A stretch of DNA of 44,451 nt, from NCBI RefSeq assembly GCF_019636155.1, contig NZ_JAHBYB010000014.1:1-44451 (forward strand), in the 5' to 3' direction. This document shows, piece after piece, positions 1 through 8,380 of this stretch. Position numbers and translations under genes: made by a program. How positions within the stretch are numbered: position 1 is the stretch's first letter; each line of letters starts with the position of its first letter. Origin of the DNA: Brevundimonas sp. Lineage in GTDB: Bacteria; Pseudomonadota; Alphaproteobacteria; Caulobacterales; Caulobacteraceae. Under the pieces are notes generated by a model that worked only from the letters and a program-made list of their open reading frames with translations, was not told the origin of the DNA and ran no database searches.

Positions 1-15
1 GCGCCGCCAATTCTT

Positions 16-193
16 CCTTCTCCCCTTGCGGGAGAAGGTGGCCCGCGCAGCGGGTCGGATGAGGGGTCTCTCAGGCCCGTGGGGTTAGCGTCGGATGATG
101 GCCAGGGCCCGCGCGACCCCTCATCCGTCAGGCTTCGCCTGCCACCCGTCGTCGGTCGCATGCGACCTTCCTCCACCCGCAAGGGGAGAAGGA
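16..193. repeat. Intergenic inverted-repeat element
   Basis: Two arms face each other. The left arm (about 16-67) begins with a hairpin of stem CCTTCTCCC / GGGAGAAGG around CTTGC, then a GC-rich stretch ending GGATGAGGGGT. The right arm (about 114-193) reads ACCCCTCATCCG at its start and CGCAAGGGGAGAAGG at its end, an imperfect reverse complement of the left arm. This looks like a dispersed palindromic intergenic element of the kind common in alphaproteobacteria; copy number cannot be judged from one window. I see no gene in 1-300. It lies downstream of the GH47 gene and could help stop its transcription. Confidence 0.6.
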
Positions 194-300
194 CGATGGC
201 GCAACGAAGAGGCTCTTGGGCCACGCGACGAACAGACCCCCTCCGTCTCGGCCGCTATCGCGCCCGATCCCCCCACCCATGGAATGGGGAGGAGACGAAC

Positions 301-1701
301 CTATCGCACGAACCCGCGCAGCACGTTCGCCTCGGTGCTCATCTGCAGCTGGTCGTAGTCGACGCGTCGGCAGTCGGCGAACATCAGCCAGTAGTATTTC
401 ATCTGCTCGGACCACCAGTAGCCGGGGCAGTTGTCGCCCTGGGCCATCGGCCGGGTGGTGATGTCGGACAGGGAGGTGAAGCCGTAGGCCGCCTTGGAGG
501 TCGCCTTCATGTTGCGATAGTGGACGGCCGTCAGGGCGCGATAACGGTCGTCGCGGTCGCCCAGCCACAGGTTCAGGCAGGCGTCGGCGAACTCGGGCCT
601 CAGGCCGGTGCGCTTGGTGCGCGGCTGGGCCGTGGTGACGTCGATGGATTCGGGGATGATCAGGTATCGGTCCTGCATCGCCGTATAGGTGGCCAGGAAG
701 TCGTCGCCCTCGGCCTTGCGCCCGACCTGGCCCAGCAGGCCGGCCAGATAGGCGCCCAGAACCGTCTGGGAGGTGTTGGTCACCGCCCCGGTCTCATAGT
801 CGACCATGGGGAACCACAGCAGGCCGTCGTAGCGCTTGCCCTGATGCCGGATCATGGCGTCGGCGCATTCCTGGGCCCAGGTCTTCATCTCGGCGTCGCC
901 GAACAGTTCCCAGCTGTCCCAGAGGTATTCGTAGAAACTGTCGGCATAGACGTCGATCGAGGCGTTGCGGCTGATGAATTCGCCCGTCTCGGCATGGATG
1001 TTGGCGGCCATCAGCCCCAGGTCGGAGCGTCGATCCAGGGCGTGTTTCATCGCCCGCTTGGCCGCCGCGTAATAGCGGTCGTCGCCGACCAGCCGGCCCA
1101 GGACGCCGAACTCTGTCGCATAGGTGCCGATCTCGGCCAGGTTGGTCTCCGGGTCGCGCACGGCGCCGGTCTTCAGGTTCACATAGCGATAGGGCAGGCC
1201 GTGCGGCGAGGCGTCGAAGGCCTTCATCAGCCGGTCGGCCAAGTCCCGGGCCTTGTCCAGCAGAACGGGGTCGCCGCTGGCCAGATGCGCCGACACCAGG
1301 CCGCCGACCAGGCGGATATTGGTCTCGAACACCTGGGACGAGCCGTCGATGTCGAAGTCCAGGTTCGACTTGACCCAGTCCACCCCCTCCTGGAACTCCT
1401 CGTCCAGCTCCATCAGCCACAGGGTGTCCAGGGCCTCGACCAGCGACAGGCCCAGGTCGTGACCCTCGATGAAGAAGGACCGGGACGTCCCCGACACCGG
1501 ATTGATCTCGTCCCGGCCCCAGGCCTTCTGGCGATAGTGGCGCCAGGCCCACTGGAATTCGCTGCGCACATCCTGGGCCAGGGCGTCCCAGTCCTCGGGT
1601 TCGGTGCGGGAGGAGGCGCGGGCCTGGGCGGCGAAGGGCGACGCGACGAGGGCGGCGGAGGCGGCCAGCAGGCCGCGGCGGTTCAGGGCGGGTCCGGTCA
1701 T
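301..1701 (-). CDS. Glycoside hydrolase family 47 alpha-mannosidase, Tat-exported
   Basis: A 466-residue GH47 (class I) alpha-mannosidase. GH47 enzymes are inverting, Ca-dependent alpha-1,2-mannosidases, best known from eukaryotic N-glycan trimming, with some bacterial members. The N-terminus has a twin-arginine signal (NRRGLLAAS at 7-15) and a likely cleavage near residue 29, so the enzyme is probably periplasmic or secreted. Family landmarks are intact: LDTLW (91-95), FETNIR with acidic E126, DSFYEYLW with D254, LRPE with E370, SEQMKYYWLMFAD (431-443) and the C-terminal TEAN with Ca-binding T456. The spacing of E126, D254 and E370 matches, with a constant offset, the catalytic residues I recall for the Caulobacter K31 enzyme. 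It is divergent from a sugar transporter at 1824, suggesting the pair handles a mannoside. Start is ATG at 1701, fixed by the signal peptide. Confidence 0.92.
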   Translation of the reverse strand: MTGPALNRRGLLAASAALVASPFAAQARASSRTEPEDWDALAQDVRSEFQWAWRHYRQKAWGRDEINPVSGTSRSFFIEGHDLGLSLVEALDTLWLMELDEEFQEGVDWVKSNLDFDIDGSSQVFETNIRLVGGLVSAHLASGDPVLLDKARDLADRLMKAFDASPHGLPYRYVNLKTGAVRDPETNLAEIGTYATEFGVLGRLVGDDRYYAAAKRAMKHALDRRSDLGLMAANIHAETGEFISRNASIDVYADSFYEYLWDSWELFGDAEMKTWAQECADAMIRHQGKRYDGLLWFPMVDYETGAVTNTSQTVLGAYLAGLLGQVGRKAEGDDFLATYTAMQDRYLIIPESIDVTTAQPRTKRTGLRPEFADACLNLWLGDRDDRYRALTAVHYRNMKATSKAAYGFTSLSDITTRPMAQGDNCPGYWWSEQMKYYWLMFADCRRVDYDQLQMSTEANVLRGFVR

Positions 1702-1823
1702 GGCCCACCATCACCCGCCCCGCGCGCCAAGACCAGCCCCGGCAAACGGAAACCGCTGGACGCGCCGCCGCGCACGGACGAACCTGCGCCCCGGAATCGA
1801 TCCAGGCCGGAGGGGAAGCCGAA

Positions 1824-3341
1824 ATGACCGGACCAACGCAGTCGGGCGCGCGCGGCGCCGGCGTCGCCTTCGCCTATGTCACCACCCTGTTCTTCGCCTG
1901 GGGTTTGGCCACCTCCCTGATCGACCCGCTGATCGCGGCGGTGCGCGAGGTGTTCGACCTGAACTACGCCGAGGCCCTGCTGACCCAGTCCGCCTGGTTC
2001 ACGGCCTATGGGCTGGTGTCCCTGCCGGCCGCGGCGGTGCTGGCGCGGATGGGCTATGCGCGGTCGATCGTCGGGGCGCTGGGGGTCATGGTGCTGGGCG
2101 CGCTGATCGTGCCCCTGGCCACTCTGGTCGACTTCTATCCCGGGGTGCTGGCCGCCCTGTTCGTGATCGCCGCGGGGGTGACCCTGCTGCAGGTCGCGGC
2201 CAATCCCCTGGCCGCCGTTCTGGGGCCGCCGAAGGGGTCGCATTTCCGCCTGGTCCTGTCCCAGGCCTTCAACTCCCTGGGCACGGTTCTGGGGCCGTTG
2301 CTGGGCGCCACGGTGATGCTGACCGGCGGGGTGTTCGCGGTCGGCGGGGTCAGCGTCCTGGCCTCTCCCAAGGCCCTGATCCTGATCCTGATGGGCGTCG
2401 GCCTGGGCCTGGTCGCCGGGGTGCTGATCGGCGCCCTGCGCCGCGACGTGCGGGGCTGGATCGTCGTCGGCCTGGCCGCCGGCCTGGCCAGCGGCTGGAT
2501 GGTCTTCCTGCACAACTATGTCGGCGGGCTGGCGGCCAAGCCGGTCGCCATCCTGCCCCAGGTCACGGCCGCCGCCCCGGTTCTGGCCGCCCATGCGGCG
2601 GAGGCGCGCGACGCCACCCTGCGCAACATCGATGCGGTCTTCATCGGCCTGGCGGTCTTCTTCGGCCTGCTGGGCGTCTTCATCTGGAGCGTCCGGCGGC
2701 GGCTGGAGGCGCCGGGCGCGCGGGCCGAGATCGTCAGTTCGCCGTTGCGCGCCCTGAGCTCGCGCTGGGCCCTGTTCGGGGCGGCGGCCATCTTCCTCTA
2801 TGTCGGCGCCGAGGTGGCCATCGGCAGCCTGATGACCAACTTCCTGCATTCCAACGGCGCCCTGGGCCTGCCGATCCACGACGCGGGGCGGCTGGTCGCC
2901 CTCTACTGGGCCGGCGCCCTGATGGGCCGGTTCGCCGGCAGCGCCTTCCTGACCCGCGTGCCGGCCAGCTGGCTTCTGTCGGTCTGCACCGTCTGCGCGG
3001 CCGTGCTGTGCCTGGTGGTGACCCGTAGCGGGGGGGCGACGGCGGCCTTCTGCGCCCTGGCGGTCGGCCTGTTCAACTCCATCATGTTCCCGGCCATCTT
3101 CACCCTGACGCTGGAGCGGTCGACAGCCTCGACCTCGGCCACCTCGGGCCTGTTGTGCATGGCCATCGTCGGGGGCGCCGTCCTGCCGCCGCTGGGTGGC
3201 TGGGTGGCGGACCAGCAGGGGCTGAACCTGGCCTTCGCCGTGCCCCTGGCGGCCTATGTGCTGCTGACGGTCTTCGCCGTGGCCGCCGCCCGAACCCCGG
3301 CCCGCGACGAGGACGTGGCCGAGGCTCCGGTCGGTCACTGA
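1824..3341 (+). CDS. FucP-family sugar:H+ symporter (MFS)
   Basis: A 505-residue multi-spanning inner-membrane transporter of the major facilitator superfamily. The sequence FFAWGL near the first helix and QVAANPLAAVLGPP in the fifth-helix region are signatures of the FucP/GluP branch (fucose, glucose/galactose and related sugar:proton symporters). A Gly/Ala-rich insert between the N- and C-terminal six-helix halves (about 190-270) is longer than in E. coli FucP. It is divergent from the GH47 mannosidase with a 122-base gap, so it may import the released monosaccharide, perhaps mannose; the sugar is inferred from context only. No island palindrome is present in the shared upstream region, so this pair looks independent of the catabolic cluster to the right. 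Confidence 0.85.
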   Translation: MTGPTQSGARGAGVAFAYVTTLFFAWGLATSLIDPLIAAVREVFDLNYAEALLTQSAWFTAYGLVSLPAAAVLARMGYARSIVGALGVMVLGALIVPLATLVDFYPGVLAALFVIAAGVTLLQVAANPLAAVLGPPKGSHFRLVLSQAFNSLGTVLGPLLGATVMLTGGVFAVGGVSVLASPKALILILMGVGLGLVAGVLIGALRRDVRGWIVVGLAAGLASGWMVFLHNYVGGLAAKPVAILPQVTAAAPVLAAHAAEARDATLRNIDAVFIGLAVFFGLLGVFIWSVRRRLEAPGARAEIVSSPLRALSSRWALFGAAAIFLYVGAEVAIGSLMTNFLHSNGALGLPIHDAGRLVALYWAGALMGRFAGSAFLTRVPASWLLSVCTVCAAVLCLVVTRSGGATAAFCALAVGLFNSIMFPAIFTLTLERSTASTSATSGLLCMAIVGGAVLPPLGGWVADQQGLNLAFAVPLAAYVLLTVFAVAAARTPARDEDVAEAPVGH

Positions 3342-3381
3342 CCCCGCCGGGCGCTTGACATCAGGGCGGGCGGATCGGCAG

Positions 3382-3401
3382 ATGGTCTATCTTTAGATCA
3401 T
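3382..3401. promoter_or_regulatory. Motif-1 operator, site a
   Basis: Half-sites ATGGTCTA and TAGATCAT separated by TCTT form a 20-base imperfect palindrome (7 of 8 positions symmetric). It ends 9 bases before the ATG of the deacetylase at 3411. One of eight matching sites in the window; probable target of the GntR regulator at 7516-8316. Confidence 0.72.
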
Positions 3402-3410
3402 TTGCGATCC

Positions 3411-4355
3411 ATGGTTTCCGACCCCAACCTGTACGACTACTGGCCCTATGAGGCCCGTCCCCGGATCGTCTGGCCCGGCGGCAAGACGCTGGCCTTCTGG
3501 GTGGCCCCGAATATCGAGTTCTACGAGTTCGACCCGCCGAAGAACCCCCAGCGGCCCGGCTGGCCCAAGCCGTCGCCGGACGTGGTCGGCTATTCCCAGC
3601 GCGACTGGGGCAACCGGGTCGGCCACTGGCGGCTGATGGAGCTGCTGGACACATACGGGATGCGGGGTTCGATCTCGCTGTCGACCGCCCTGATCGATCA
3701 CCATCCGGAGATCATCGAGGCCTGCGTCGAGCGGCGCTGGGAGTTCTTCAGCCACGGCATCTACAACACCCGCTATTCCTACGGCATGGACGAGGCCCAG
3801 GAACGGGCCATGATCCAGGACTCGATCGCCACGGTCGAGAAGGCGACGGGCCAGCGCATCCGCGGTTATCTGGCCCCGGCCCTGACCCATACGGAGCGCA
3901 CCTTCGACCTGATCGCCGAGAACGACTTCTGGTACAGTTGCGACCTGTTCCAGGACGACCAGCCCCAGCCGATCAAGACCCGGACCGGGCGGCTGATCTC
4001 CATGCCCTATTCGCTGGAGGTCAACGACGTCATCACCTACGGCGCCCAGGCCATGGACCCCTGGCGCTACGCCGATGTGCTGAAGCGTCATTTCGATCAG
4101 CTGCTGGAGGAGGGACAGCAGTCGGGCACGGTGATGTGCATTCCGCTGCACGCCTATCTGGTCGGCCAGAGCCACCGCATCCGGCCGTTCGAGGAGGCGC
4201 TGCGCCACATCGCGTCGCACGACGAGGTCTGGATGACCACGGCGGTCGAGATCGCCGGCCACTATCGCGACAACTACTGGGACCAGACGCAGGGCGACAT
4301 CGCGGCGCGCGGCCTGGCGACCGGAGGGACGGGGTTCGGCGATGGCGCTGCCTGA
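3411..4355 (+). CDS. Polysaccharide deacetylase-fold (PuuE-like) hydrolase 1
   Basis: A 314-residue member of the NodB/polysaccharide deacetylase superfamily, closest in pattern to the PuuE allantoinase group, which hydrolyses cyclic amide (C-N) bonds, rather than to sugar deacetylases. Visible landmarks are DWGNRVG (about 66-72), FSHGIYNTRYSYG with the conserved His, GYLAPALT, and a C-terminal IPLHAYLVGQSHRIRPFE with a second His. There is no signal peptide, so it acts in the cytoplasm. A TTG nine bases upstream could extend it, but ATG at 3411 is the better start. Its end overlaps the start of the next paralogue by 14 bases, implying coupled translation and perhaps a hetero-oligomer. Motif-1 operator a lies just upstream. 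Substrate unknown; ring-opening of a cyclic imide or ureide is a reasonable inference. Confidence 0.82.
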   Translation: MVSDPNLYDYWPYEARPRIVWPGGKTLAFWVAPNIEFYEFDPPKNPQRPGWPKPSPDVVGYSQRDWGNRVGHWRLMELLDTYGMRGSISLSTALIDHHPEIIEACVERRWEFFSHGIYNTRYSYGMDEAQERAMIQDSIATVEKATGQRIRGYLAPALTHTERTFDLIAENDFWYSCDLFQDDQPQPIKTRTGRLISMPYSLEVNDVITYGAQAMDPWRYADVLKRHFDQLLEEGQQSGTVMCIPLHAYLVGQSHRIRPFEEALRHIASHDEVWMTTAVEIAGHYRDNYWDQTQGDIAARGLATGGTGFGDGAA

Positions 4356-5253
4356 CGACTATCTGGACTATCCCAACCGGGCCTACGGCATGGACCAGGG
4401 CCTGTACGACTGGCGGCCCCAGGCCCAGCGGCCGCGCCTCGCCTGGCCCCAGGGTCGGACGGTGGCCGCCCTGATCGTCGTGCCGATCGAGCACCATGGC
4501 CTGACGCCGCCGGGCAAGCCGTTCAAACATCCCGGCGCCATGGTCACCCCCTATCCGGACCTGCGCCACTATACGACGCGCGACTATGGCAATCGGGTCG
4601 GGGTGTTCCGCATCCTGGACGCCCTGAAGGCCGCGGGGCTGAAGGCGACCGTGCCGGTCAACGCCAACCAGTTGGAGCGGTTGCGGCCGCTGATCGACCG
4701 GGTGCGGGCCGACGGACACGAGATCGCCGCCCACGGCCTGTCGACCGAACACATCCACTGGGGCGGGCTGGAGCGGGAGGTCGAGGCCGGCTGGGTCGCC
4801 GAGACCCGGGCGCGGTTCGAGGCGGCGGGCCTGTCGCCTCGCGCCTGGCTGAGCCCCGCGCGCCAGCAGTCCTTCCATACGTTGGAGATGATCGCCCAGG
4901 CCGGGTTCGACGTCTGTCTGGACTGGGAGCAGGACGATGCGCCGGTGGTCATGCAGACCCCGGCCGGGGCGGTCTCGGCCGTGCCCCTGTCGAACGAACT
5001 GGACGACCGGTTCCTGCTGATCGACAAGCGTCATTCCGAAGAGATGTGGGCGCGCCAGATCCTGGAGGCCGCGGACTATCTGAAGGCGGGGGGCGAACGG
5101 TTCGGCGGCCGGGTGCTGGGCTTCACCCTGACGCCCTATGTCAGCGGCCAGCCGTTCCGGACCCATGCTCTGAAGACGGTGCTGAACGCCCTGGGCGGCG
5201 ACAAGGCCGTCTGGAGCGCGACGGCCTCTCAGATCGCCGACGCCGCCCGCTGA
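4342..5253 (+). CDS. Polysaccharide deacetylase-fold (PuuE-like) hydrolase 2
   Basis: A 303-residue cytoplasmic paralogue of the preceding gene, also of PuuE type. It shows RDYGNRVGVFRILDAL, EIAAHGLSTEHIHWG with a conserved His, AWLSPARQQSFHT, and LGFTLTPYVSGQPFR, where the His of the usual LHPW/LHAY motif is replaced by Thr. That loss, together with the intact His motif in the upstream paralogue, may mean the two proteins divide labour or form a mixed oligomer. ATG at 4342 lies inside the preceding gene (14-base overlap), so the two are translationally coupled. The stop at 5253 is 12 bases from the stop of the convergent cysteine hydrolase. Function inferred: hydrolysis of a cyclic amide or N-acyl substrate. 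Confidence 0.8.
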   Translation: MALPDDYLDYPNRAYGMDQGLYDWRPQAQRPRLAWPQGRTVAALIVVPIEHHGLTPPGKPFKHPGAMVTPYPDLRHYTTRDYGNRVGVFRILDALKAAGLKATVPVNANQLERLRPLIDRVRADGHEIAAHGLSTEHIHWGGLEREVEAGWVAETRARFEAAGLSPRAWLSPARQQSFHTLEMIAQAGFDVCLDWEQDDAPVVMQTPAGAVSAVPLSNELDDRFLLIDKRHSEEMWARQILEAADYLKAGGERFGGRVLGFTLTPYVSGQPFRTHALKTVLNALGGDKAVWSATASQIADAAR

Positions 5254-5265
5254 TCCCGACCGGCT

Positions 5266-5958
5266 TCAGCGCGCCTCCAGCCAGTCGATCACCTCCTGGG
5301 CCGAGGTGACGTCGGCGTATTTGAGCTGGAGATCGGTCAGGTTGGCGTAGTGATAGCTCTCGTGCTTGTCGGCCACGCACTCCTCCGGAACGATGGCGCG
5401 ATAGCCATGGCTGAGGGCGTCGACCGCTGTGGCCCGCACACAGCCTGAGGTCGAGCCGCCGGTGACCACCACCGTGTCCACCCCGCGCCAGGTCAGATAG
5501 CTGGCCAGGGGGGTCTCGAAGAACATGCTGGGCATGCGCTTGGTGAAGGTCATGTCCGCCGGGTCGATGGCGCAGCGCGGATCGAAGGCGTGGCGTTCGC
5601 TGTCGTATTTGATGTTCTGCAGGCTGTCGGGGGTGTCGGTGCGGGTGCCCCAGACCCCGGCGTCCCCGGCGTCGGCCTGATAGCCCACGCGCGACCAGAT
5701 CACCGGCATCGCCTTCGACCGGGCCAGGGCCGAGATGCGGTTGACCCAGTCGATCTGGTCCGGGTCGGTGACATAGGCGGTCCTGGGAAAGAGGTCGGGG
5801 CGGGTGTAGGCCTGCTGGAAATCGACGTTCAGCACGGCCAGCCGGTTCCCGAAGCCAAAGCGGGCGCGCGCGGGGTTGGCCTTGACCGCCTCGAAGATCT
5901 GGCGCGCGGTCTTGTCCTCGCGGACCATGGTGGGCTGGAAACGCAGGTCCTGGGTCAT
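5266..5958 (-). CDS. Isochorismatase-fold cysteine amidohydrolase
   Basis: A 230-residue cysteine hydrolase of the isochorismatase superfamily. The Asp-Lys-Cys triad is visible: D46 in LNVDFQQAYT, K140 in TFTKRMPSMFF and C173 in GSTSGCVRATAVDA. The overall pattern, including VADKHESYHYANLTDLQLKYADV near the end, resembles N-carbamoylsarcosine amidohydrolase and maleamate amidohydrolase, which release ammonia (with CO2 in the former) from linear amides. It is the second gene of a minus-strand operon, 16 bases after the aldehyde dehydrogenase. In this context it is a candidate half-amidase acting after ring opening by the PuuE-like proteins. The family call is firm; the substrate is not known. 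Confidence 0.87.
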   Translation of the reverse strand: MTQDLRFQPTMVREDKTARQIFEAVKANPARARFGFGNRLAVLNVDFQQAYTRPDLFPRTAYVTDPDQIDWVNRISALARSKAMPVIWSRVGYQADAGDAGVWGTRTDTPDSLQNIKYDSERHAFDPRCAIDPADMTFTKRMPSMFFETPLASYLTWRGVDTVVVTGGSTSGCVRATAVDALSHGYRAIVPEECVADKHESYHYANLTDLQLKYADVTSAQEVIDWLEAR

Positions 5959-5974
5959 GTCGGCTCCGTGGGCT

Positions 5975-7459
5975 CTAGGCGTCTTCGGAAAACGCCTGCA
6001 GGGGCAGGGGGCGGGCGGTGTTGGCGATCAGGGCCTTGCGGCGCAGGAAGCGGGCCAGGCCGTCGGCGCCCATGCGCGAGGGGCCCAGGCCCGAGGCCTT
6101 GAAGCTCTGCTTGCCCGCTTCGTGGAACAGGGTGGTCAGGGCCGCGTCGTTCAGGCTGACGGCGCCGCAATCCAGCCGCTCGCCCACCCGGGCGGCGGCG
6201 TCCAGGTCCGGGCCGAAGACGGCGCCGGACAGGCCGTAGTCGCTGTCGTTGGCCAGGCGCACCGCCTCGTCCTCTGCGTCGAAGGCCATGACGGGCAACA
6301 GGGGACCGAAGGTCTCGTCGCGCATCGCCAGCATGTCGTGGGTCGCGTCGGCGATGACCGTGGGCCGCAGATAAAGACCGCCGTCGATCGTCTCGATCCG
6401 GCCGCCGGTCAGGATGCGCGCGCCCCGATCGCGGGCGTCGTCGATCTGGGCCTGGAGGATGACGGCCTGTTTCTCGAAGATGACGGGGCCGATGTCGCCG
6501 GTGGCGATGTCCGGTCCGTTCAGCCGCACCGCCTCGGCCTTCTGGACCAGCCGCGCCAGGAAGGCGTCGTGAAGCGCGCGGTCGACATAGATCCGTTCGA
6601 TCGACTGGCAGGCCTGGCCCGTCGATAGGACGCAGCCGCGGATCGCCGCGTCGGTCGCGGCCTCCAGATCGGCGCCGGCCAGGACCACCAGCGGGTCCTT
6701 GCCGCCCAGTTCCAGGAAAGCCGGGATCAGCCGTCCGGCGGCCTGGACCGCCACCTTGCGTCCGGTGGCGACCGAGCCGGTGAAACAGATGCAATCCGCC
6801 AGATCGACGACCGCCTGACCCGTCGCCCCGTCCCCGACCACGAAGGCGAAGACGTCCGACAGGCCCGGAGTGGCGGCGATGGCCTGCATGACCGGCGCGA
6901 CGAAGCGGGGCGTCACCTCCGACGGCTTGACCATGACCGCGCAGCCCGCCGCCAGGGCGGGCAGGGCGTCGATCATCGACAGCAGGAAGGGGAAATTCCA
7001 GGGGCTGATGACCCCGACCAGGGAATAGGGAACCCACTGGGGCCGGTGCCGGATGTGGGGGACGGATCGGCCCTGGGACCAGTCGGCTTGTCCGAACGAA
7101 GCGGCGGCCGCGCGCACCCCGGCGATCATGCCGCCCAGCACGTCCGCCTCGATCCCGGCGATGCGGCGGCGGCCGGTGTCGCGCTCCAGGGCGGCGGTCA
7201 GGGCGTCGCGCCGCGCGGCCAGTTCGGCGGCGAAGCGATCCAGGGTCTCCAGCCGCCCGGCGAAGCCGCGCGCGGCCCATTCCACCTGATTTTGGCGCAG
7301 GGTCAGGGCCAGGCCGGCCAGGTTTTCGGACGAGGACGGATGGATGACGGCGTCGATCCTGCCCGTGCGCGGGTCGCGCACCGGCAGGGGCGGCCGCCCG
7401 CCGCCCGCCGGGCTCAGGATCGCCTCGGCGTCGTCCGGGATCGTCTGCTCAAATGACAT
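5975..7459 (-). CDS. Aldehyde dehydrogenase, coniferyl-aldehyde type
   Basis: A 494-residue NAD(P)-dependent aldehyde dehydrogenase that oxidises an aldehyde to its acid. Conserved parts: PWNFP with N154, VKPSEVTP with K178, FTGSVATG (nucleotide binding), ELGGKDP with general base E250, and STGQACQSIERIYV with nucleophile C284. The C284 context and length match the coniferyl aldehyde dehydrogenase subfamily; actual substrates in that group vary. It leads the operon with the cysteine hydrolase at 5266. Motif-1 operator b (7453-7472) overlaps the start codon, so the transcript may be leaderless or the operator may block initiation directly. The gene sits 56 bases downstream of gntR-1 on the same strand but appears to have its own control. 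Confidence 0.9.
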   Translation of the reverse strand: MSFEQTIPDDAEAILSPAGGGRPPLPVRDPRTGRIDAVIHPSSSENLAGLALTLRQNQVEWAARGFAGRLETLDRFAAELAARRDALTAALERDTGRRRIAGIEADVLGGMIAGVRAAAASFGQADWSQGRSVPHIRHRPQWVPYSLVGVISPWNFPFLLSMIDALPALAAGCAVMVKPSEVTPRFVAPVMQAIAATPGLSDVFAFVVGDGATGQAVVDLADCICFTGSVATGRKVAVQAAGRLIPAFLELGGKDPLVVLAGADLEAATDAAIRGCVLSTGQACQSIERIYVDRALHDAFLARLVQKAEAVRLNGPDIATGDIGPVIFEKQAVILQAQIDDARDRGARILTGGRIETIDGGLYLRPTVIADATHDMLAMRDETFGPLLPVMAFDAEDEAVRLANDSDYGLSGAVFGPDLDAAARVGERLDCGAVSLNDAALTTLFHEAGKQSFKASGLGPSRMGADGLARFLRRKALIANTARPLPLQAFSEDA

Positions 7460-7472
7460 ATTCCTATATCAT
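7453..7472. promoter_or_regulatory. Motif-1 operator, site b
   Basis: Half-sites ATGACATA and TATATCAT around TTCC, 7 of 8 positions symmetric. It lies between gntR-1 and the aldehyde dehydrogenase gene and overlaps the latter's start codon (7457-7459), which would make occupancy strongly repressive. Confidence 0.72.
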
Positions 7473-7515
7473 TTTATCCATGTCAGGATTGCAAGGGTCG
7501 GGCGTCGGGGAACGC

Positions 7516-8316
7516 TCAGCTTTCGGCCTTGCCGCCGCCCGGCGGTTTCCTGCGATGGGTCTTGATGTGGTACTGGAAACGGTCCGAGCGATAGTGGGAA
7601 TGGATCAGCTGAACCGGCCGTCCCTCCACGTCGCGCATGACCCGCTCGACCTTCAGCAGGGGGCCGCCCACCGACACCCCAAGGGCCGAGGCCACCAGGG
7701 GTTCGGCCGCCACCGCCGTGATCCACTGTTCGGCGTCGAACACCGCCGCCCCGCTGCGCTCCAGCAGGGTCAGCATCGAGGTGGTGGCCAGGTCCTTGAC
7801 CGAATAGCGGTCGGCGATGTCGCCGGGCACATGGGTCACCAGATAGGAAAAGGGCTCGCCCTGCAGCTTGCGCCGCCGCACCGCGCGCTGGACCTGGGCG
7901 CCGGGCTCGATCTCCAGCAGCTTGGCGATGGCCGCCCCGGCCGCCAGGTTGGCGACGTCCAGCACCTCGATCTCGGTCTCCAGCCCCATGATGCGAAGGC
8001 TTTCGAGCAGGTTGTCGAACGACCCCTTGACCACCGGCACGGCCGCCGCGTCCGTCACGATCGTGCCCCGGCCGCGATGCCGGTTCAGCAGGCCGTCCGC
8101 CGCCAGTTCGTTCAGCGCCCGCTTCACCGTGATGCGCGAGACATTGAACATCTTGGCCAGTTGCTGCTCGCCCGGCAGCAGGGCGTTGGGCGGAATGGTC
8201 CCGGAGCGAATCTGTTCGCGCAGCACCAGATAGATCTGGTGATACAGCGGCGTCGGCAGGCTTTCGTCCAGGTGCGAAGCCTCAGGAAGCGGCCAGGCCT
8301 CGACGTCCTTGGTCAC
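7516..8316 (-). CDS. GntR/HutC-family transcriptional regulator (GntR-1)
   Basis: A 266-residue regulator with an N-terminal winged helix-turn-helix (PLYHQIYLVLREQIRSG, then LPGEQQLAKMFNVSRITVKR and GLLNRHRGRGTIV) followed by a C-terminal UTRA ligand-binding domain, as in HutC/FarR-type GntR proteins. These usually repress a catabolic operon until a pathway metabolite binds. I chose the GTG at 8316 because GGGAGGGACC precedes it closely; a longer reading frame from 8355 would overlap the operator-like site. It is divergent from the nitrilase-fold gene at 8381. Motif 1 occurs, in degenerate form, in this shared promoter and at seven other promoters, so this protein is the best candidate for the motif-1 regulator. 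That pairing is inferred from position. Confidence 0.88.
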   Translation of the reverse strand: MTKDVEAWPLPEASHLDESLPTPLYHQIYLVLREQIRSGTIPPNALLPGEQQLAKMFNVSRITVKRALNELAADGLLNRHRGRGTIVTDAAAVPVVKGSFDNLLESLRIMGLETEIEVLDVANLAAGAAIAKLLEIEPGAQVQRAVRRRKLQGEPFSYLVTHVPGDIADRYSVKDLATTSMLTLLERSGAAVFDAEQWITAVAAEPLVASALGVSVGGPLLKVERVMRDVEGRPVQLIHSHYRSDRFQYHIKTHRRKPPGGGKAES

Positions 8317-8343
8317 GATGGTCCCTCCCGCCCTGTCGGCGAT

Positions 8344-8363
8344 AAGATATATCAATAAGCCAG
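8344..8363. promoter_or_regulatory. Motif-1 operator, site c (degenerate)
   Basis: AAGATATA, TCAA, TAAGCCAG. The left half-site and spacer match sites f and g well, but the right half is poor. It lies between divergent gntR-1 and the nitrilase-fold gene, where an autoregulatory site would be expected. A weaker site would allow mild autoregulation. Confidence 0.45.
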
Positions 8364-8380
8364 ATTGGTCTGAAGTCTCT

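Noticed and set aside
270-293. Short hairpin CCCACCCAT / ATGGGG near the GH47 stop as a terminator
   Set aside because: Stem is short and imperfect, and no T tract follows on the minus strand.
1698-3338. Long minus-strand open frame opposite the FucP-like transporter (546 codons)
   Set aside because: Low-complexity Gln/Gly/Arg/Asp-rich translation typical of the antisense frame of a GC-rich gene; no recognisable domain, while the plus strand encodes a clear transporter.
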